57,311 nt of DNA, taken from assembly GCA_964555675.1 (NCBI GenBank), contig CAZKTU010000011.1, forward strand, positions 1-57,311. Direction: 5' to 3'. The notes below the pieces were generated by a model, which was not told where the DNA came from, searched no databases, and saw only the letters and a list, made by a program, of their open reading frames with translations. The translations under genes and the position numbers were made by a program. The DNA comes from CAIWXH01 sp964555675 (GTDB lineage Bacteria; Chloroflexota; Chloroflexia; Chloroflexales; Chloroflexaceae). Of this stretch, positions 53,580 to 57,311 are shown one piece after another. How positions within the stretch are numbered: the stretch's first letter is position 1; each line of letters starts with the position of its first letter.

Positions 53580-54710
53580 TTAGCGCTCCAGCAGCGCGTC
53601 GGCGTCGCGCACGATCCCGAGCAGGCTCGCCTCGTTCGCCGGCTGCGCCATGCGGACGAGGATCTCGGCCGTCGCCTGCGCCTCGACGGGGTGGCTCAGG
53701 GCGATCGCCCCGACCAGGGCCCGGTCGTCAAGGTCGGGGCTCAGGCCGTAGGCCCGGGCGATCCGTCGCTTGAAGCCGGCCCTGTAGTGCTCCAGCAAGA
53801 ATGCGCTCTTGCCGGCGCGCCGCAGCAGCCCGGCCAGGCTCGCCAGATACTCGGCGCTGCTGCGTCGGTCGACCTCGGCCCGCAACGGCACTGGCCGCCC
53901 GAAACGCCGCCCCGTGAGGGCAAGGTACCCCGCGCACACCAGGGCTGCGTAGAGCGCCGCCAGGCCCCAGGGCGTGCCAAGGAGCAGCCCGCGCAGGCCG
54001 GGCTGCCCGACGAAGCCGTGGTGGACCTCGTCGAAGACGACTCGGCCGCCCGGCGGGATGCGCCGCAGCAGGTTCAGCACCATAGCCCCGTTGTCGTCGT
54101 GGCGCAGCCCGAGGTTGCTGAAGGGGTGGGTCGCCGCACTGGCGTAGACGTAGCCCTCGCCATACTGCAGCCCCACCAGCACCGGCGCCTCGCTCGCCCC
54201 CGCCAGGGGCGCGGCCTCAGGGCCGGCGGCCACCCTCGCGCCCGAGTTAATCTCCAGGCGCTGGGCCGCCGGCGCCCCCAGGGCGGGCTGCAGGACCGGC
54301 GCCAGCTCGAGCGGCGACAGCTCGGGCGCGGGGACAATCGCCAGCTCGAAGGCTTCGAGCAGCGGCGCCGCCGGTGCGCTCTGCCCGGGGCGACCCTCGG
54401 CCACGAGCAGCGTACCGCCCGCCTCTACCCAGGCCCGCACGGCCTCGGCCTCCTCGCGGCTGTAACGCTCGCTCGGGCCGAGGACGACCAGCAGGTCGGC
54501 CTCATCGGGCGAAAAGGCGGCGTACTCGAGGCGGGAGACCTCGTAGCCCAGCTCGGCGAACCAGCGGTGCAGGGCCAGGGCCCCGCCCGGGCTGCTCGCG
54601 TGGCTGCTCGGCCCCGCCCCCGGCGCGCCCTCGCCTCGCCCTGGCCCGAGGGCGATCATGGCAGCCAGGAGGCCAAAGAGCGCGACCAGGGCGATCATGT
54701 CACGGCGCAT
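53580..54710 (-). CDS. DUF4350-domain membrane protein
   Basis: A 376-residue protein. An N-terminal helix (MIALVALFGLLAAMIALG) is followed by a DUF4350/GATase-like external domain (ALHRWFAELGYEVSRLEY, LLVVLGPSERYSREEAEAV, WVEAGGTLLVAEG), a second helix (WGLAALYAALVCAGYLALTG) and a cytoplasmic helical tail. Such proteins commonly occur with MoxR ATPase, DUF58 and DUF4129 genes in cell-envelope or gliding-related loci. Here it lies between DUF4129 (49 nt upstream) and the multi-pass membrane protein (2-nt gap). No MoxR or DUF58 gene is visible in the window. Confidence 0.8.
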   Translation of the reverse strand: MRRDMIALVALFGLLAAMIALGPGRGEGAPGAGPSSHASSPGGALALHRWFAELGYEVSRLEYAAFSPDEADLLVVLGPSERYSREEAEAVRAWVEAGGTLLVAEGRPGQSAPAAPLLEAFELAIVPAPELSPLELAPVLQPALGAPAAQRLEINSGARVAAGPEAAPLAGASEAPVLVGLQYGEGYVYASAATHPFSNLGLRHDDNGAMVLNLLRRIPPGGRVVFDEVHHGFVGQPGLRGLLLGTPWGLAALYAALVCAGYLALTGRRFGRPVPLRAEVDRRSSAEYLASLAGLLRRAGKSAFLLEHYRAGFKRRIARAYGLSPDLDDRALVGAIALSHPVEAQATAEILVRMAQPANEASLLGIVRDADALLER

Positions 54711-54759
54711 AGTGTTTCGCCCTAGCTCAGTGCGTTCGCTGCGTCGCAGTAGTAGGCTC

Positions 54760-55734
54760 TCAGCGCGCCTCGAGCGAGCGCAGCGCTTCCACCTGGCGCT
54801 CTACCTCGGCATAGCCCGCGGCGTCGAGGGGCGCCCCACCGTACCAGACTCGCTCGGCGGTGTCGACAATTGGGCTCAGCCCGGCCCGCGCGGCCGGGCG
54901 CTCGCCAAGGCGGCCCAGATGTTCGCGGTTGGTCTGGTGCGGGTCATAGGGCAGGATGCCGCCCTCGTCGAGCCAGAGCAGGGCGGCGAGGGCCAGCAGG
55001 CGCGCCGCGCCCCGGTAGTCGCCCGTGCGCGCGAGGGCCGCGGCCTGAGCTCGGGCGTCGGCCGTGTCGCGGGCCGCCAGCTCTGCGGGCGAGGCGATGG
55101 CCGCCGTCGGCCCCAGGGCGCGCCGCAGACCGCGTAGCCAGAGCCCAAGCACCGCCAGCACCAGGGCGGCGCCCAGGGCGATCAGCAGCCACGAGACGGC
55201 CGTTCCAGGCGCCCCGGCGGCGATATCGGCGACGGGCCTGAAGAGGCCGCCCAGCTGCTGGAGGAGCCAGATGATGAACTCCTCGAGCGGCCCCCGCTCG
55301 TTGGGGGTGTCGTCTGGCCGGCCGAAGGGCGGGCGCGCAAGGATCTGCTCGAGGCGTTCGGCGGCGTCGGGTGGGGCCGGCGGCGCGACATACGCCAGGG
55401 CGTCGATCAGGCCCCCCAGGCGCGTCGCGACCAGCGGCAGGTCGGGCGTCGGCTTGCTCAGCTCTGCCGTGAGCCAGGCCGTGTCGACCGGGGCCAGCGT
55501 ACCGTCGGGCATCAGCACCGCCGTCACCGCGAGGGCTGCGGCCGCCTGCTCGACCTCCAGGCGATCGCCGCGCGTGGCCGCGGCCCGCGCCTCGCGCAAG
55601 AGACTCTCGTAGCGGGCGAGCTCGAGCGGTTGCCCTTGGGCGGCCGCAGGCCCGGTCGAGAGGCCCCAAGCGAGCAGCAGCAGCAGACCTACCGCCACTC
55701 GGAACACCCGCAGCTGGCGTGTTACGGGATACAC
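54760..55734 (-). CDS. DUF4129-domain secreted/membrane protein
   Basis: A 324-residue protein. GTG 55734 gives a start (YPVTRQLRVFRVAVGLLLLL) with a good signal peptide ending near AAAQ; longer in-frame readings run into the repeats and the N gap and are not credible. A helix near the centre (WLLIALGAALVLAVLGLW) anchors it, and the C-terminal DUF4129 domain is seen in LLALAALLWLDEGGILPYDP and QTNREHLGRL. AAGGA lies about 12 nt before GTG. It heads the DUF4129-DUF4350-membrane protein unit. Function in the family is unknown; envelope or protease-linked roles have been proposed. Confidence 0.78.
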   Translation of the reverse strand: MYPVTRQLRVFRVAVGLLLLLAWGLSTGPAAAQGQPLELARYESLLREARAAATRGDRLEVEQAAAALAVTAVLMPDGTLAPVDTAWLTAELSKPTPDLPLVATRLGGLIDALAYVAPPAPPDAAERLEQILARPPFGRPDDTPNERGPLEEFIIWLLQQLGGLFRPVADIAAGAPGTAVSWLLIALGAALVLAVLGLWLRGLRRALGPTAAIASPAELAARDTADARAQAAALARTGDYRGAARLLALAALLWLDEGGILPYDPHQTNREHLGRLGERPAARAGLSPIVDTAERVWYGGAPLDAAGYAEVERQVEALRSLEAR

Positions 55735-55804
55735 TATTGTCAGCCGTCCTTGATATAATAGACAGGTTGCCTCGCAGCCAGTACTCCGTCCGAGCAAGGC
55801 TGAC

Positions 55805-55928
55805 GGGCGCCCAGCCACCCGCAGGGGCGCACCAGCCACCCGCAGGGGCTCACCAGCCACCCGTACTGGCGCACCCATGTGTGCGCCCAGCGCCGAGCCA
55901 CCCGTACTGGCGCACCCATGTGTGCGCC
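55805..55928. repeat. Nested tandem repeats next to gap
   Basis: A CCAGCCACCC core recurs at 21-nt period (811, 832, 853 in the 55,000s). Then a 33-nt unit is repeated exactly at 55855-55887 and 55896-55928 (period 41). Each 33-nt unit ends in the inverted repeat GGCGCAC-6-GTGCGCC (55868-55887, 55909-55928). The second copy runs directly into the N gap, so the array is probably longer. Confidence 0.85.
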
Positions 55929-56028
55929 NNNNNNNNNNNNNNNNNNNNNNNNNNNNNNNNNNNNNNNNNNNNNNNNNNNNNNNNNNNNNNNNNNNNNNNN
56001 NNNNNNNNNNNNNNNNNNNNNNNNNNNN
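55929..56028. other. Assembly gap of 100 N
   Basis: Exactly 100 N, the conventional scaffold placeholder; true length unknown. Confidence 0.98.
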
Positions 56029-56137
56029 AATAGGCTGCATTGTAGCAGACCAGCCCGCGCCGCGACGGCATAGAGCTTGTACGAACGGGAATATTCTGAC
56101 CGTCGCCAGAGCGTGGCGGGTTCTGGGAGGACGAACG

Positions 56138-56545
56138 ATGGCGATTCGCGCTGTTGGAGGGGTCGCCTTACGCGAAGCGCCCTCCGGCCGGCTCGAGCTA
56201 TTGCTGATCAAGAAGCAGGGCGGGATGTGGGCGCTGCCCAAGGGCCGCGTCAAGCGCGGCGAGGCTGACGAAGACGCTCTCTTGCGCGAACTGCACGAGG
56301 AGACCGGGCTGCGCGGCGAGGTGGGCGAGGCGATCTCACAGAGCGTCTACACCATACAGAAGGCCGGCCGCCCGCGCCGCAAGACGGTGGTCTACTACTT
56401 GATCTGGAACGCCCAAGGCGAGCTGCGCCCCGGAGAGGCCGAGGGCATCGTCGAGGCGAAGTGGATGCCGCTGCCACGGGCCCTGAAGAGCATCGGCCGC
56501 CCGCGTATCCGCGCCGTGGTGCGGGCCGCGCTGACCCTGATCTAG
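56138..56545 (+). CDS. Nudix hydrolase
   Basis: A 135-residue Nudix enzyme. The Nudix box is complete: G(R)VKRGE, seven residues, RELHEETGL, which binds Mg at the nucleotide diphosphate. KQGGMWALPKGRVK before it and TVVYYLIWNAQGE after it resemble diadenosine polyphosphate or general NDP-sugar hydrolases, so clearance of modified or signalling nucleotides is likely. ATG 56138 has GGGAGG 7 nt upstream; the ORF running back through the N gap is not real. Confidence 0.92.
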   Translation: MAIRAVGGVALREAPSGRLELLLIKKQGGMWALPKGRVKRGEADEDALLRELHEETGLRGEVGEAISQSVYTIQKAGRPRRKTVVYYLIWNAQGELRPGEAEGIVEAKWMPLPRALKSIGRPRIRAVVRAALTLI

Positions 56546-56576
56546 CGGGGCGCCGGCTGCGCCCCGCCGCGTAGCC

Positions 56577-57311
56577 TCACTTCTCCAGCTTGTACGGCAC
56601 GCTGATCACGGTCTTGCCCTTGCGGAACATCAGGGCCGTGCGCAGCAATAGGCCGGTCTGGTTGTGCAGCAGGTGCTCCCACCAGCGCGAGGGGATGAAC
56701 TCGGGCAGGATCACCATCACCTGGTCGTCGTGGTAGCGGCCCTCGATCTCGTCGATATACTTCATCAGGGGCGTGATCAGCGAGCGGTAGGGCGACTCGA
56801 GGACTACCAGGGGCAGCTGGCAGCCCCACTCAGCCCAACGCGCGCTGATATGCTCGGTGTGCTCGGGGTCGAGATTGACGTAGACCGCGGTCACATTGTC
56901 GGGGGCCAGGGTCTTGCCCAGCTCGAGGGCCGGCAGCACGCCCTTGTGGACGCCGCTGACCAGCACGACTACGGTCAGGCGGCGGACCGGCGTGGGTTTG
57001 GCCGCCGTCGTGAGCGAGAGCTGCTCGGCCACGCGCGCGTAGTGCTTGTGGATGACCTGGAACAGCACCACGAGGATCGGGATGAGCACCATTACCACCC
57101 AGGCCCCGTGGGTGAACTTGGTGACCGCCAGCACGACAAGCACCACCGCCGTGAGCAGCGTGCCAATCCCGTTAATCAGCGCCCCGCGGCGCCAGCCCTC
57201 CTCCTGCAGGCGCAGGTGGCGGCGCACCATGCCCGACTGCGAGAGCGTGAACGAGATGAACACGCCGATCGCATAGAGCGGCAGCATCGCGATCTCGTTG
57301 GCCTGGAAGAT
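56577..57311 (-). CDS. APC-family permease, C-terminal part (truncated by window)
   Basis: The gene continues past the right edge; 244 codons are visible. The first visible residues (IFQANEIAMLPLYAIGVFI) are a membrane helix of an amino-acid/polyamine/organocation transporter, followed by a LRLQEEGWRRGALINGIG loop and two further helices (LLTAVVLVVLAVTKF, VVMVLIPILVVLFQVI). The last 130 residues form a soluble USP-like cytoplasmic domain (VVVLVSGVHKGVLPALELG). That tail is typical of KUP-like amino acid permeases of Gram-positive and Chloroflexota bacteria. Substrate unknown. Confidence 0.85.
   Translation of the reverse strand: MFQANEIAMLPLYAIGVFISFTLSQSGMVRRHLRLQEEGWRRGALINGIGTLLTAVVLVVLAVTKFTHGAWVVMVLIPILVVLFQVIHKHYARVAEQLSLTTAAKPTPVRRLTVVVLVSGVHKGVLPALELGKTLAPDNVTAVYVNLDPEHTEHISARWAEWGCQLPLVVLESPYRSLITPLMKYIDEIEGRYHDDQVMVILPEFIPSRWWEHLLHNQTGLLLRTALMFRKGKTVISVPYKLEK

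Larger units (their letters stand above)
55735..56137. other. Intergenic stretch with repeats and assembly gap
   Basis: About 400 nt between the divergent DUF4129 and Nudix genes. It holds the tandem repeats at 55805-55928, 100 N at 55929-56028, and about 110 nt of leader with the Nudix ribosome site. No gene is supported. Confidence 0.8.

Noticed and set aside
55805..55928. Repeats next to gap as a CRISPR array
   Set aside because: Units abut or nearly abut with periods of 21 and 41 nt, no unique spacers of constant length and no cas gene.
55877..56137. N-terminal extension of the Nudix gene through the gap
   Set aside because: Runs through 100 N and repeats; ATG 56138 with GGGAGG and the family start fits.

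Overview
The window is a high-GC, gene-dense bacterial chromosome fragment, probably a draft or metagenome assembly because it contains a run of exactly 100 N. Gene content points to the phylum Chloroflexota, most likely class Chloroflexia. The pointers are a Ser/Thr kinase-like protein with an FHA domain and PPTAV linker repeats, LGFP-like repeats on a secreted carboxypeptidase, a secreted protein ending in YLPAVLR, LuxR/MalT-type and multi-GAF regulators, and two coupled UbiA prenyltransferases. This assignment is inference; no rRNA or tRNA gene was found.

Layout. 1-7.9 kb: an FAD monooxygenase, an acyl-CoA dehydrogenase, an atypical response regulator, an alpha/beta hydrolase, then a minus-strand operon (cupin, split ThDP decarboxylase alpha and beta, cyclase-family hydrolase, 31-aa membrane microprotein). 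8-18.6 kb: signalling and surface genes (four-GAF histidine kinase, CheY-like regulator, FHA-bearing degenerate kinase, large secreted protein). 18.7-27.7 kb: a GlgX-esterase fusion, a LuxR/MalT-type regulator, an MBL-fold hydrolase and TetR pair with a well-defined promoter and two operators, two secreted proteins and a 40-aa basic peptide. 27.8-29.6 kb: two UbiA-family prenyltransferases.

29.7-34.2 kb is a housekeeping operon read on the minus strand: nrdR, a membrane protein with an Mrr-like fold, fabG, accC, nusB, acpP. 34.2-39.5 kb: penicillin acylase-family hydrolase, Ppx/GppA phosphatase and an ArgD-type aminotransferase with a terminator-like hairpin in its leader. 39.7-41.2 kb: isochorismatase-family hydrolase and elongation factor P (Asn at position 34). 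41.2-51.1 kb: M14 carboxypeptidase, TerB-like protein, acyl-CoA synthetase, zinc-ribbon protein, a TPM-domain protein whose two halves join only by a -1 frameshift, a lipoprotein, a PLP enzyme of transsulfuration and a small membrane protein. 51.1-55.7 kb: a minus-strand run of DUF4129, DUF4350, membrane protein, argB and a Crp/Fnr regulator. The end holds tandem repeats, the assembly gap, a Nudix hydrolase and a truncated APC-type permease.

The strongest candidate for something undescribed is the TPM gene at 45865-48602. An A7 slippery heptamer has an AGGAG 11 nt upstream and a 6-bp GC hairpin 5 nt downstream, the layout of the dnaX -1 frameshift signal, and the glycine-rich C-terminal half is reached only by that shift. 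The alternative is a homopolymer error in a draft assembly, and that must be excluded first.
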